64,000 nucleotides of DNA from Dysgonomonadaceae bacterium zrk40 (GTDB lineage: Bacteria; Bacteroidota; Bacteroidia; Bacteroidales; Dysgonomonadaceae), in the NCBI GenBank assembly GCA_016916535.1, contig CP070276.1, positions 62,001-126,000 on the forward strand, given 5' to 3'. Under the pieces are notes generated by a model that worked only from the letters and a program-made list of their open reading frames with translations, ran no database searches and had not been told where the DNA came from. Numbering within the stretch: the first letter of the stretch is position 1; every line of letters starts with the position of its first letter. This document shows, piece after piece, positions 44,362 through 53,361 of this stretch. Made by a program: the position numbers and the translations under genes.

Positions 44362-44769
44362 ATGGATTACAAAATTGAAGAGATTGAAGGGATTGGTCCC
44401 GTGTATGGTGAAAAATTAAAAGGAGCCGGCATCAACAAGGTTAGCCAGTTACTCGAGAAATGTGCTGCCAAGAAAGGGCGTACAGAGTTGGCAAAAGATA
44501 CAGGTATCGATGAGAAATTGATCTTGAAGTGGACCAATCACGCCGATTTATTCCGCATCAATGGTATCGGACCCCAATTTTCGGAACTGCTTGAAGCTGC
44601 CGGAGTAGATACTGTCAAGGAGTTGCGCACCCGCAATGCTGAAAATCTCTATGCCAAAATTCAGGAGATTAACGAAGAGAAAGAACTTGTGCGCCGTTTG
44701 CCATCACTGAGCCAGGTGACTCAGATGATTGAAGATGCCGGCAAGTTGGAAGTACGGATGACCTACTAA
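44362..44769 (+). CDS. DUF4332 helix-hairpin-helix protein
   Basis: 135 aa, cytosolic. Two helix-hairpin-helix-like modules are visible: IEGIGPVYGEKLKGAGI near residues 8-24, and INGIGPQFSELLEAAGVDT near 71-89, each with the GIGP turn typical of nonspecific DNA backbone binding. The family is DUF4332. Its role is unknown; relatives are often described as pathway- or DNA-related but without experiments known to me. It is monocistronic and closed by a strong bidirectional terminator. Confidence 0.85.
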   Translation: MDYKIEEIEGIGPVYGEKLKGAGINKVSQLLEKCAAKKGRTELAKDTGIDEKLILKWTNHADLFRINGIGPQFSELLEAAGVDTVKELRTRNAENLYAKIQEINEEKELVRRLPSLSQVTQMIEDAGKLEVRMTY

Positions 44770-44797
44770 TCGAAACAGTCAGGTTTACACATCATAA

Positions 44798-44834
44798 AAA
44801 AAGGGGCTGAATCATGAATGATCAGCCCCTTTTT
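44798..44834. terminator. Bidirectional rho-independent terminator
   Basis: AAAAAGGGGCTGA / TCAGCCCCTTTTT, a perfect 13-bp stem with flanking A- and T-tracts, between convergent genes. Confidence 0.88.
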
Positions 44835-44837
44835 ATT

Positions 44838-45350
44838 TTATATCAGGATATGTTCCTTTTTGATGGTGAGCAGCAATCCCTCGCAGGCATCTTCCAACAA
44901 ATCGAGTACCAGTTCGAAGCCTGTAGCATCACCGTAATAGGGATCGGGAATATGGTCATGTAGCTTGCGGAATTGCACCAGATAATCGGTCATCAGATGT
45001 ATCTTCTCGGCTTCCTCGCTGTTAGACGCCATGGCCCGCACTGTGCTGTAGTTGTTTTCATCCATCACTAGTATGTAATCGAAGGTGAAGAGATCCTTTT
45101 TCGTGAGTTTTCTTGAACGGCTGCAGATGTCATACCCTCTTTTCTCACCGTGAAATCGCATGCGTTCGTCGGGTAATTCCCCCTCGTGCCATCCAGAGGT
45201 GCCGGCAGAATCGACTTCAATCAGATCCTGAAGACCATTTTTCTCTACGAGACCCATCATGATTCCTTCTGCTGCAGGTGAACGGCAGATGTTTCCCAGA
45301 CAAACAAAAAGCAACCGGATCTTCTTTTTCTTTCCTTCTGTAGGATTCAT
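44838..45350 (-). CDS. Low-molecular-weight protein-tyrosine phosphatase
   Basis: Cytosolic phosphatase of the LMW-PTP/ArsC fold, 170 aa. The P-loop CLGNICR (C-x5-R) is near residue 17-23 in LFVCLGNICRSPAAEG, and the general-acid Asp is in PDPYYGD near 135. Bacterial members often act with BY-kinases on capsule and exopolysaccharide systems, but no such genes are nearby. It has its own promoter, divergent from the YbaN-like gene. Confidence 0.93.
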   Translation of the reverse strand: MNPTEGKKKKIRLLFVCLGNICRSPAAEGIMMGLVEKNGLQDLIEVDSAGTSGWHEGELPDERMRFHGEKRGYDICSRSRKLTKKDLFTFDYILVMDENNYSTVRAMASNSEEAEKIHLMTDYLVQFRKLHDHIPDPYYGDATGFELVLDLLEDACEGLLLTIKKEHILI

Positions 45351-45394
45351 ATGTTTAATAGAAGTTTACAGTTCAATAACCTTAACAATTTCTA

Positions 45395-45425
45395 CAAAGA
45401 TAATGGATTTCCAAAGAAGTCCAAA
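45395..45425 (-). promoter_or_regulatory. Bacteroidetes promoter (TTTG-N19-TATCTTTG) for the tyrosine phosphatase gene
   Basis: Reverse-strand TTTG (45422-45425) and TATCTTTG (45395-45402) with exact 19-bp spacing, 45 bp before the start. Confidence 0.7.
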
Positions 45426-45474
45426 AAAAATAACAAGTAAGATCAAGCTATTGAGGGGGTAATCTCTGATCCTG

Positions 45475-45505
45475 TTTGCCTGTTTTGGGAATTTGGTTAT
45501 CTTTG
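45475..45505 (+). promoter_or_regulatory. Bacteroidetes promoter (TTTG-N19-TATCTTTG) for the YbaN-like gene
   Basis: TTTG at 45475-45478 and TATCTTTG at 45498-45505, 19 bp apart. It lies within the longer open frame starting at 45476, so the start at 45557 is favoured. Confidence 0.7.
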
Positions 45506-45556
45506 CACCCTTGCAGGCTCTCATTTTTTGAGTCGGCACCAGAGAGATTGAAGACA

Positions 45557-46066
45557 ATGAACAGAAACGAAATAAAGGAAAAGGTTGCGCCACCGCAGGA
45601 GGCAGTAGCAACCATTCCCGAGAAAAAGGTTAAGCTGGAAATTGAGAAGAACAGGATACGGCGTGGCCTTTACCTTACAGGGGGAATCCTGGCACTGGCA
45701 CTGGCCATCCTGGGCATCGCCGTGCCGGGGCTGCCGGTGACTCCACTGGCACTCTTGTCTGCCTTCCTCTTTGCCAAGAGTTCGGAGCGACTTTACAACT
45801 GGCTTCTGAACAACAGAATCCTGGGCCCCCGCATCAGGAATTTCCAACGTCGTAAAGGGGTTACCCGCAGGGGTAAGCTGGGGATCATGCTGTTTATGAC
45901 AGTGATGGTGCTTTTTTCCTCCTTCGTGGTCATTCAAATCATTCCCATCCGAATTGTGATCCTCTCCATGGGGGTGATCGGCATGGTGGTGGTCTGGTTT
46001 TTTGTGCCTACTGCCCTCGATGATTCCCCACCCGTAGCGGATGAGGATGAAATAAGACAGAATTAA
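45557..46066 (+). CDS. YbaN/DUF454-family inner-membrane protein
   Basis: 169 aa from the ATG at 45557, chosen because a consensus promoter ends at 45505. A charged N-terminal stretch of about 40 residues precedes the DUF454 region, which has a hydrophobic start (LYLTGGILALALAILGIAVP), the typical LPGLPVTPLALLSAFLFAKSSERLY-like loop, and two further membrane segments (about 110-150). The function of the family is unknown. It is convergent with the HD-protein gene. Confidence 0.85.
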   Translation: MNRNEIKEKVAPPQEAVATIPEKKVKLEIEKNRIRRGLYLTGGILALALAILGIAVPGLPVTPLALLSAFLFAKSSERLYNWLLNNRILGPRIRNFQRRKGVTRRGKLGIMLFMTVMVLFSSFVVIQIIPIRIVILSMGVIGMVVVWFFVPTALDDSPPVADEDEIRQN

Positions 46067-46077
46067 TCGTCCGCGAA

Positions 46078-47301
46078 CTAACCGCGCAGATAGGCAAAAT
46101 AGTGCTTCACCACCTTCTTTGAGAGTAGTTCAATATTGAGCATATCCGAAGCGCGGGAGATATCTTTTACTGTGCCATCCTTGTAGAGAATATCGATGCT
46201 GTCATCTTTCTCACTGTACATATCGGTGGAGAGTTTGTCAGAAGAGATGAAACTGGCAGCTTCCTTTGGTGAAATACGGTACTTTTCAGCATATATTTTT
46301 ATCAGTTTTTCTGCTCGCTCTTCGCCATAAGGCTGTTCAGAGATCTCAATCTTGAACAGGCGGCGGTTAACCATCGCTTCGCTCAACACCGACAGGACGG
46401 TGTCATGATGGGTACTCCACACTTTGAGTGCCGTCCAGATGTCATTGTCGTCGAGTTCCATGAAACGGAGCAATGCCTCGTCTTCACCTTTAAAGTCATC
46501 GAGGGTTGGATCATTCCGCAGGAAGTAGGAGAGGGCGGGAGAAGCAAACAGCTGTTCCCCCTCAGTGGAGAGCTGGCGTGCACGGCGCAACGTGTTGATC
46601 AACATTTTTTCCGCCGCCACGGCGGTCTTGTGTAAATATACCTGCCAGTACATCAAGCGTCGCGACATCAGGAAGTTCTCAATTGAGTAGATCCCTTTCG
46701 ATTCCACCACCAGCCGATCATCCTTCAGGTTGAGCATCTTAATGATACGAGCCGAACCGATGTTGCCCTCGCTCACACCCGTAAAAAAGCTATCGCGCCG
46801 CAGGTAGTCGAGCCGGTCCACATCAAGCTGACCGCTCACCAGTTGGTGCAAGTATCCCTTGGGATGGCGGTCGGTGAAGATTTCAATGGCGGTCTGAAGT
46901 GCACCCTGCAACTCCCGGTTCATCTGCTCCATCATCAACAGTGAGATTGCTTCATGATGCACGGTGGTAACCAGGGCGTGTTCCAAAACATGGGAGAAGG
47001 GTCCATGGCCGATGTCGTGCAGCAAGATGGCCGCCAGCGCCCCATTGTACTCCTCTTCCGTGATGGAGTGTCCTTTCTCTCGGAGAGTCTTCAGTGCCTC
47101 ATCCATAAGGTACATCGCTCCGATGGAGTGGTGGAAACGGGTATGCTGTGCCCCCGGATAGACGAAGGGCGCCAACCCCAACTGACGAATACGGTTTAAC
47201 CGCTGCAGGTTAGGATGGCATATCAACTCATAGACAAAGTCGTTCGGGATACTGATGAATCCGAAAACCGGGTCGTTGATGATTTTTCGCTTCAGGGACA
47301 T
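46078..47301 (-). CDS. HD-domain phosphohydrolase (dGTPase-like)
   Basis: Cytosolic metal-dependent HD protein, 407 aa. The metal site is visible as H in RFHHSIGAMYLM near residue 57, HD in LLHDIGHGPFSHVLEH near 95, and Asp in LDVDRLDYLRRDSFF near 160. Relatives include dNTP triphosphohydrolases such as SAMHD1/EF1143-type proteins, so dNTP hydrolysis is plausible but not shown. It precedes repeat copy B, which lies about 45 bp upstream of the start. Confidence 0.88.
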   Translation of the reverse strand: MSLKRKIINDPVFGFISIPNDFVYELICHPNLQRLNRIRQLGLAPFVYPGAQHTRFHHSIGAMYLMDEALKTLREKGHSITEEEYNGALAAILLHDIGHGPFSHVLEHALVTTVHHEAISLLMMEQMNRELQGALQTAIEIFTDRHPKGYLHQLVSGQLDVDRLDYLRRDSFFTGVSEGNIGSARIIKMLNLKDDRLVVESKGIYSIENFLMSRRLMYWQVYLHKTAVAAEKMLINTLRRARQLSTEGEQLFASPALSYFLRNDPTLDDFKGEDEALLRFMELDDNDIWTALKVWSTHHDTVLSVLSEAMVNRRLFKIEISEQPYGEERAEKLIKIYAEKYRISPKEAASFISSDKLSTDMYSEKDDSIDILYKDGTVKDISRASDMLNIELLSKKVVKHYFAYLRG

Positions 47302-47343
47302 GATACCGGGGGTGTTATGCTTCTTATTTTCGCTTTAATTGAA

Positions 47344-47439
47344 TCGTAACTGACTCTAATCAGCGCCTAATCTATTAGAACCATATTAGAACCATATTAG
47401 AACCATATTAGAACGAGATTAGAACCAGATTAGAACCAG
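47344..47439. repeat. 11-bp tandem repeat element, copy B
   Basis: A 30-bp head (47344-47373, TCGTAACTGA...CTAATCT), about 23 of 30 bases identical to copy A, followed by six 11-bp units starting at 47374, 47385, 47396, 47407, 47418 and 47429. Unit consensus is ATTAGAACSAK (ending CAT, GAG or CAG). It lies between pyrF and the HD-protein gene, upstream of the latter in the same orientation as copy A to its minus-strand gene. Confidence 0.88.
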
Positions 47440-47493
47440 ATATGGACTATCTCCCTACGAAACGGAGGTATAAAGTAGCAATAAATTGTTGAA

Positions 47494-48321
47494 TCAACCC
47501 AAATATTTCTCCAACATCAATTGCATCTCTTGTTGCAACTTTCTTGACTCGTTGGCGGCTGCAGATGCAAAATCCTCATCGTTGCCGGCATAGATGATGT
47601 TTCGGGATGAGTTCACCAAAAGACCGCACTGTTGGTTCATGCCGTAACGACACACCTCTTCCAGTGAACCACCCTGCGCCCCCACACCGGGGACCAGCAG
47701 GAAATGGTCGGGCACAATCTTACGCACCTCTTCAAACAGCTTGCCCTGTGTGGCACCCACCACGTACATCATCTGATCGGATGAAGCCCATTCTTGTGAG
47801 CGGGAGAGCACCTTCTCAAAGAGCGGTTTCCCTACACGGTCCTCCGTCAGCTGGAAATCGAGTGAGCCCTTGTTGCTGGTGAGTGCCAGCAGGATCACCC
47901 ATCGTTGAGGATAAATCAGGAAGGGCTTGACACTGTCCTCACCCATGTAAGGGGCTACGGTGACGGCATCCACCTTCATCCGGTCGAAGAAGGTGCGGGC
48001 ATACATCTCGCTGGTGTTGCCGATATCGCCGCGCTTGGCATCGGCAATGATGAACTGCTGCGGGTAACGTTGCCTGATGTAAGCCACCGTCTTCTCCAGC
48101 GCGAGCCAACCCTGCACCCCCTGGCTTTCATAAAAAGCCACGTTGGGCTTGTAGGCCACGCAATAGGGGGCGGTGGCATCCACGATTGCCTTGTTGAAGG
48201 CGTAGAGCGGATCATCGCTCTCCAGCAGGTGCTCCGGTATCTTGTTGATGTCACTGTCAAGTCCCACGCAAAGAAACGATTGTTTCTTTTCTATCTGATC
48301 AAAAAGTTGTTGGCGGTTCAT
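47494..48321 (-). CDS. pyrF: Orotidine 5'-phosphate decarboxylase
   Basis: Last step of UMP synthesis, OMP to UMP. The 275-aa protein is of the longer OMPDC type. The catalytic Lys/Asp network is in [17 protein letters not shown] near residue 92-108, and the substrate loop in [14 protein letters not shown] near 213-226. Its start lies 3 bp after the stop of the preceding lipoprotein gene, so it is likely co-transcribed with purM and prfA upstream. Confidence 0.96.
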   Translation of the reverse strand: MNRQQLFDQIEKKQSFLCVGLDSDINKIPEHLLESDDPLYAFNKAIVDATAPYCVAYKPNVAFYESQGVQGWLALEKTVAYIRQRYPQQFIIADAKRGDIGNTSEMYARTFFDRMKVDAVTVAPYMGEDSVKPFLIYPQRWVILLALTSNKGSLDFQLTEDRVGKPLFEKVLSRSQEWASSDQMMYVVGATQGKLFEEVRKIVPDHFLLVPGVGAQGGSLEEVCRYGMNQQCGLLVNSSRNIIYAGNDEDFASAAANESRKLQQEMQLMLEKYLG

Positions 48322-48324
48322 TTA

Positions 48325-50073
48325 TCATTTGTTGGTTATGTTTACTAATTCCAGGTGCCAGGCATCGGTAGGCAGGTCATGGCTATCGATGTTCTTCACC
48401 AACAGGAGTTGGTTTCCGTTGTTGGAGGTAAAGAGGTAATGGGCCATGGTTTTATAGTATTCTGCTTTGCCAGTCACGTTGAAGACGTAGTCGTTCAATG
48501 TGATGGTGCGCTGGCGGTTGTAGTTGCGGTCGTCGAACGCTACCACGATATTACGACCCAGCGATACGAGCGATGCGTAAGCACCCCATATCACTGAGCG
48601 CTCCTTGTTATGATCGAAAGAGCTAAAGTAATAAAAATATTCGTACCCGCTGTCATAGGGAATCAATTTACCGGACTCCCTGATCTCTTCTCCGGTTGAT
48701 TCATCCGGAGTATGATAGACCTTCCCGTCGTTGGTGCTAAAGAGCAGCTGCTGATCTTCTGAGGTCCAGTACCTGGCCCCGAACCCGGTATGCCAGTAGC
48801 TGAGAAGCCTGGGCATAGCGGGATTAGCAATATCGACCAAATAGACCCCGTTGGGGGAGGTTGCTTTCCTGGAGAGCAGCAATGTTGGTTTGCCTTTTAA
48901 TTTCAGTAGCACATCACCTTCAAACCTGTTCTGCCATAAACCGGCAGAGTGGTTGATCACTTCTGCTGTCTTTCTCTCCACAGAGTAGAGCTCATTGTTT
49001 GTATCGGAGAAATAGTAGCGCCCGTTTTCACCATCGGTGATATCGGTGACGATGAAATCGGTGACAAAGCTCTCCTGTCGCTGCAGGGTGGAGAGTTGAA
49101 AGCTCTCTATACGGTCGTTCATCCCCACCAGTATCAACTGATTATCTGAAGAGAGTTGTATTGAACTTGGATTTCTCTCCAGGCTGATCACCTGTTTCTC
49201 TTTCCGATCCAGCTGGTATGTGATTAACTGTGCCGGGGTCTGGGTGATGAGTATGGCGCAATTGGTCAGCTTGTCAAATTCGGCATCGATCACCTTTCCA
49301 TCGAGCGGGATCATGGAGTCCGGGTTTTTAAACGAACGGACCACAACCTTAACCGTGATCAGCAACCTGGGATTATCCGGGTCATTCGTCTCCAGGATGA
49401 TCTCACCTTCATGCGTTCCCGCAGGTAGCTGTTCCCTGTCGGGGATGATGCTGAAAGATGTCTGGCTGAATGGAGGCAGTACGCGGGTACTATCCGGTTG
49501 GAATGAGTCTTCATAAACCGACTGTTGCGAAAGTCTGATCCAATCAGGTTTGGCAATGAGGCGGTAAAAGAGATAGCCGTCGGCCTGGTTGGTGAGTGTG
49601 AAATCCTTCCCGATGCTCACTGAGTCGAGGTCGATCAGTTGCGGAGTGAGTGCTGCATGCGGGATGCCGGGATTGTAATGCATCACAGGGATGGAGAGAA
49701 GTCCGAATCCGTCGATCTCCAGTACGATCGTGCCAAGATCCAGCGGTTCGAGACGAACAGTGGATTCAAAGGGATCCACCTTGATGTCGAAGGTGAGCTT
49801 TCCCGATCCATCGATCTCCCCGTGCAGCGATGCGAAGTGAAGGATGCGTGGGTACTGTCCCACTTTATAATGGCTCACCTTGTATCGGTTGACGTCCAGG
49901 TCGGCAAGGGTGAGGGTCACCTCGGTAAATTGCGGGGTGGGATACACGAAGAGGGTGCCATCGAGGATATAGGAGTCTGTTCCCTTACTGTTCTCTTCCA
50001 GGAAAGAGTCGTCACAGGCCGTGAAAAGGGTCAGCAGTGAAAGAATCAATAGGATGGAGATGGTCTGTTTCAT
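48325..50073 (-). CDS. Large lipoprotein, BACON-like plus beta-propeller region
   Basis: 582 aa from the ATG at 50073, which opens a lipoprotein signal with lipobox Cys in LLTLFTACDDSFLEE; the 35 extra residues of the longer frame would precede this signal. After an N-terminal beta-rich domain, about residues 130-260 resemble BACON/Ig-type sandwiches (LYFRLIAKPDWIRLS-like strand, NPDNPRLLITVKVVV). From about 270 on, repeated strands (VIDAEFDKLTNCAILITQ, NQLILVGMNDRIESF, GRYYFSDTNNELYSVER) suggest a propeller. It is probably a surface protein; the ligand is unknown. It lies 7 bp after the outer-membrane protein gene and 3 bp before pyrF. Confidence 0.75.
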   Translation of the reverse strand: MKQTISILLILSLLTLFTACDDSFLEENSKGTDSYILDGTLFVYPTPQFTEVTLTLADLDVNRYKVSHYKVGQYPRILHFASLHGEIDGSGKLTFDIKVDPFESTVRLEPLDLGTIVLEIDGFGLLSIPVMHYNPGIPHAALTPQLIDLDSVSIGKDFTLTNQADGYLFYRLIAKPDWIRLSQQSVYEDSFQPDSTRVLPPFSQTSFSIIPDREQLPAGTHEGEIILETNDPDNPRLLITVKVVVRSFKNPDSMIPLDGKVIDAEFDKLTNCAILITQTPAQLITYQLDRKEKQVISLERNPSSIQLSSDNQLILVGMNDRIESFQLSTLQRQESFVTDFIVTDITDGENGRYYFSDTNNELYSVERKTAEVINHSAGLWQNRFEGDVLLKLKGKPTLLLSRKATSPNGVYLVDIANPAMPRLLSYWHTGFGARYWTSEDQQLLFSTNDGKVYHTPDESTGEEIRESGKLIPYDSGYEYFYYFSSFDHNKERSVIWGAYASLVSLGRNIVVAFDDRNYNRQRTITLNDYVFNVTGKAEYYKTMAHYLFTSNNGNQLLLVKNIDSHDLPTDAWHLELVNITNK

Positions 50074-50080
50074 GGCATCA

Positions 50081-50797
50081 TCATTGGATATAGTAACGCA
50101 ATCCGACGGTAAGATGGATGTTGGAGGCATTGTATTGCTCATCCTTGTCCAGCTTCTGTTCACGGGTGTGGGTGCCATCGGTGATCTTCACCTTCCGGAA
50201 GGTGCCGCTGAAAGTGCCGAGGGTGACCCCCAGCCCCAGGTTGGGATGGAACCGGTAATCGGTGCCAATCTCAACGTTCATCGCAAAATTGCCACCGGTG
50301 ATCAGCAGCTGCTGCCCGATCATGGAGAGCTCACTGCGCAGAAAGGCATAGCCGGCACTCAGGGAGGAGGTTAGACCGATCCTCTTTCTTTTTCCTACAG
50401 CGGAGTAACCACCAATGGAGAGACCGACGAAGTTGAGATAATCGCTCTCGCGCAAATCGGTCACGATAAAATGAATCTCATCTCCCGGATCGACCACCAC
50501 CTCTGCGGCTTCACCCGATGTGTGGTGGAAGATGTACTTGATGCCTATTCCATACTGATCCTTTATCAGGTAATGGATGTCACCATTCAAATTTTTGGCA
50601 CGTCGAAGTGACTGGTAGAGCTGATCAGTCTTGGCGGTGGTGATCACTCCCTCAATCTCAGAGCCGCTTTCAGCAAAGAGAACTCCTACCCCTCCCGATG
50701 CAGAAAAACGAAGAGTGGGGGTGCGCATCGCCACTTGTGCTGTGGCAACAACAATCGTCATCCACAGCAACACTGTAAACCATAATTTTTGATTCAT
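50081..50797 (-). CDS. Outer-membrane beta-barrel protein of unknown function
   Basis: 238 aa with a signal peptide (about residues 1-20, ending VATA-Q). The mature part is built of alternating amphipathic strands (LRFSASGGVGVLFAE, IGLTSSLSAGYAFLRSEL, ASNIHLTVGLRYYIQ) with an aromatic C-terminus, typical of small outer-membrane barrels. The gene is 18 bp downstream of prfA and 7 bp upstream of the large lipoprotein, so the pair probably works together. Confidence 0.75.
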   Translation of the reverse strand: MNQKLWFTVLLWMTIVVATAQVAMRTPTLRFSASGGVGVLFAESGSEIEGVITTAKTDQLYQSLRRAKNLNGDIHYLIKDQYGIGIKYIFHHTSGEAAEVVVDPGDEIHFIVTDLRESDYLNFVGLSIGGYSAVGKRKRIGLTSSLSAGYAFLRSELSMIGQQLLITGGNFAMNVEIGTDYRFHPNLGLGVTLGTFSGTFRKVKITDGTHTREQKLDKDEQYNASNIHLTVGLRYYIQ

Positions 50798-50815
50798 GAA
50801 TCGTACGCATTATAT

Positions 50816-51901
50816 TCAGAGATTGGCCTCTTTCATTCTTTCTGCATTCTCACTGATCATCAGTTGGTCTATCACCCCCTGGATATCGCCCTCCATGAAG
50901 GCGGAGAGGTTGTAGAGGGTGTAGTTGATGCGGTGGTCGGTGATGCGTCCCTGCGGATAATTGTAGGTGCGGATCTTCGCTGAGCGGTCGCCCGTGGAGA
51001 CCATCGTTTTGCGACGCGAAGCGATGTCTCCCTGTCGTTTAGAGAGCTCGATGTCATAGAGCTTCGCACGCAGCATCTGCATGGCTAGCTCTCTGTTCTG
51101 GAGTTGTGAGCGGGCTTGCTGACAGACTACCACAATGCCGCTGGGCCTGTGGGTAAGCTGTACCTTTGTCTCCACTTTGTTGACGTTCTGACCGCCTGCA
51201 CCACTGGAGCGTGCGGTGTGGAAATCGATGTCGGCGGGATTGAGCTCCAGGTCGAATTCCTCCGCTTCGGGCAGCACCGCAACGGTGGCTGCCGAGGTAT
51301 GTACCCGCCCCTGTGTTTCTGTCTGGGGTACCCGCTGCACGCGGTGCACACCCGATTCATACTTGAGAGTGCCGTACACATCGCTGCCGGTGACGGTGAA
51401 GATGATTTCCTTGAAGCCTCCGGAAGTACCCTCTGTGAGACTGGTCACCTCAGTTTTCCAACCTTTGCTTTCACAATATTTGCTGTACATCTTGAATAGG
51501 TCACCGGCGAAGATGGCTGCCTCATCTCCACCTGTACCGCCACGGATCTCCATGATCACGTTCTTGGCATCTTCGGGGTCAGCCGGTATCAGAAGCAGTT
51601 TGATCTGTTCCTCCAGTGCCGGAAGCATCTCCGTGTTGGCAGACAACTCTTCATTGGCCATCTGTCGCAGGTCGCTGTCCGACTCACTGTCAAGAATCTG
51701 ACGTGCCTCCTCTATACCGGCAAGCGCCGTCTTGTAGCGGTTGCGCACCTCCACGATTTTCTGCAGGTCGCTGTACTCCTTGTTGAGTTTCACGAAGCGG
51801 TTCATATCGGCAATCACCGAGGGGTCGGTGATCAGGGTGGAGACCTCTTCGAATCGGGCTACCAGGTGTTGCAGCTTGTCTAGCAAAGAATGTTCTGACA
51901 T
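50816..51901 (-). CDS. prfA: Peptide chain release factor 1
   Basis: Recognises UAA and UAG stop codons and triggers peptide release. The 361-aa protein has an N-terminal coiled coil (about residues 1-100), and the catalytic GGQ in [18 protein letters not shown] near 230, followed by THRPSGIVV. The decoding region in the second domain reads [19 protein letters not shown] near 187-205, with the P-x-T-type tripeptide at the position expected for RF1 rather than RF2. No programmed frameshift. It lies 34 bp after purM. Confidence 0.96.
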   Translation of the reverse strand: MSEHSLLDKLQHLVARFEEVSTLITDPSVIADMNRFVKLNKEYSDLQKIVEVRNRYKTALAGIEEARQILDSESDSDLRQMANEELSANTEMLPALEEQIKLLLIPADPEDAKNVIMEIRGGTGGDEAAIFAGDLFKMYSKYCESKGWKTEVTSLTEGTSGGFKEIIFTVTGSDVYGTLKYESGVHRVQRVPQTETQGRVHTSAATVAVLPEAEEFDLELNPADIDFHTARSSGAGGQNVNKVETKVQLTHRPSGIVVVCQQARSQLQNRELAMQMLRAKLYDIELSKRQGDIASRRKTMVSTGDRSAKIRTYNYPQGRITDHRINYTLYNLSAFMEGDIQGVIDQLMISENAERMKEANL

Positions 51902-51935
51902 ATCTGTTTGTATCTAACTCTTGGGGGATGACTTC

Positions 51936-53105
51936 TCAGTAGACAAAGCGTCCCTTTTCACTTTCTATCACCAGTTCTCTTTTCTCCGATGATTCTACAC
52001 GTCCAACGACCTGAGCATCGATCGCGAAGGAACGGGAGATATCGATCACCTGTTGTACGTATGCTTCCGGCAGGTAGATCTCCATCCTGTGTCCCATGTT
52101 GAACACCTTGTACATCTCTTTCCAACTGGTTCCGGAGTGTTGTTGTATCAATTCAAAGAGGGGAGGAATCGGGAATAAATTGTTTTTCAAAACCTTAAGT
52201 CCTTCACCCAGGAAATGAAGAATCTTTGTCTGGGCACCACCGGAACAGTGTACCATTCCGTGGATATTACCTTTTAATTGATTGATTATATGTGATATAA
52301 CTGGGGCGTAGGTGCGGGTGGGGGAGAGTACCAGTTTTCCTGCATCGATGCCGAGTCCTTCAATCTTATCGGTTAGATGCATGCCTCCTGAGTAGACTAA
52401 ATCAGCAGGAATGGAACTGTCATAACTCTCCGGATATTTCTGAGCCAGATAATTGGCAAAAAGATCGTGACGGGCGGATGTGAGACCGTTACTACCCATA
52501 CCGCCGTTGTAGGAATTCTCGTAGGTGGCTTGTCCCGAAGAGGAGAGTCCAACAATCACGTCACCTGCCTGAATGTTGGCATTGTCGATAACGTCCGAAC
52601 GTTTCATGCGGCAGCTCACGGTGCTGTCCACGATGATGGTGCGCACCAGGTCTCCCACATCTGCCGTTTCACCCCCAGTAGGATAGATATGAACTCCCAG
52701 AGAGGCGAGCTCTTCGCATAACTCGTTGGTAGCGTTGATGATGGCTGCTATTACCTCACCGGGAATCAGTTTTTTGTTGCGCCCAATGGTAGATGACAAC
52801 AGGATGTTGTCAGTGGCCCCCACACAGAGCAGGTCATCCACATTCATGATCAGTGCATCTTGCGCAATTCCTTTCCAGACTGACAGATCACCTGTTTCAC
52901 GCCAATAGATGTAAGCCAGTGAAGATTTGGTGCCGGCTCCATCGGCATGCATGATGTTGCAGTAATCTGGATCATTTCCCAGATAATCGGGTACTATTTT
53001 GCAGAATGCTTTCGGAAAAAGTCCTTTGTCGATATTTTTGATCGCGTTGTGGACATCTTCCTTGGAGGCGGATACACCACGCTGATCGTAACGTTGATTG
53101 CTCAT
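51936..53105 (-). CDS. purM: Phosphoribosylformylglycinamidine cyclo-ligase
   Basis: ATP-dependent closure of FGAM to AIR in purine synthesis. The start at 53105 (MSNQRYDQRG) gives 389 aa; the frame to 53168 would begin upstream of the predicted -7 box. Motifs: HADGAGTKSSLAYIYW near residue 53, DLLCVGATDN near 91, TGGETADVGDL near 146, and GLSSSGQATYENSYN near 194. The protein is longer and more divergent than E. coli PurM, as seen in other Bacteroidetes. It heads purM-prfA-outer membrane protein-lipoprotein-pyrF. Confidence 0.93.
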   Translation of the reverse strand: MSNQRYDQRGVSASKEDVHNAIKNIDKGLFPKAFCKIVPDYLGNDPDYCNIMHADGAGTKSSLAYIYWRETGDLSVWKGIAQDALIMNVDDLLCVGATDNILLSSTIGRNKKLIPGEVIAAIINATNELCEELASLGVHIYPTGGETADVGDLVRTIIVDSTVSCRMKRSDVIDNANIQAGDVIVGLSSSGQATYENSYNGGMGSNGLTSARHDLFANYLAQKYPESYDSSIPADLVYSGGMHLTDKIEGLGIDAGKLVLSPTRTYAPVISHIINQLKGNIHGMVHCSGGAQTKILHFLGEGLKVLKNNLFPIPPLFELIQQHSGTSWKEMYKVFNMGHRMEIYLPEAYVQQVIDISRSFAIDAQVVGRVESSEKRELVIESEKGRFVY

Positions 53106-53130
53106 CAGATGCTTCTTTCTTATGTTTGTG

Positions 53131-53138
53131 CAAAGATA
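53131..53138 (-). promoter_or_regulatory. Bacteroidetes -7 box (TATCTTTG) for purM
   Basis: Reverse-strand TATCTTTG followed by C, 25 bp before the 53105 start. It supports that start choice. Confidence 0.55.
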
Positions 53139-53298
53139 ATAAATATAGCGTTGCTGTGAGAGCTTCAATGCATTTTATGGAGCTATTATAAAGTGAGATT
53201 ATATACCTATAATAACAATTATGTTTAATATAAAACTGGAATATCTGTCTCAAGTATCCCCTCCTTCATATTTCAATACTCCTAACGTGTTATAAATA

Positions 53299-53334
53299 AA
53301 AAAAGAGTGACTCGGTAAAAAGTCACTCTTTTTT
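53299..53334 (-). terminator. Rho-independent terminator after the TPR gene
   Basis: AAAAAAGAGTGACT / AGTCACTCTTTTTT, a perfect 14-bp stem with an 8-nt loop, 27 bp after the TPR gene stop. A/T-tracts on both sides make it potentially bidirectional. Confidence 0.85.
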
Positions 53335-53361
53335 ATCTAATTACTGGTATTGGTGAAGCAA

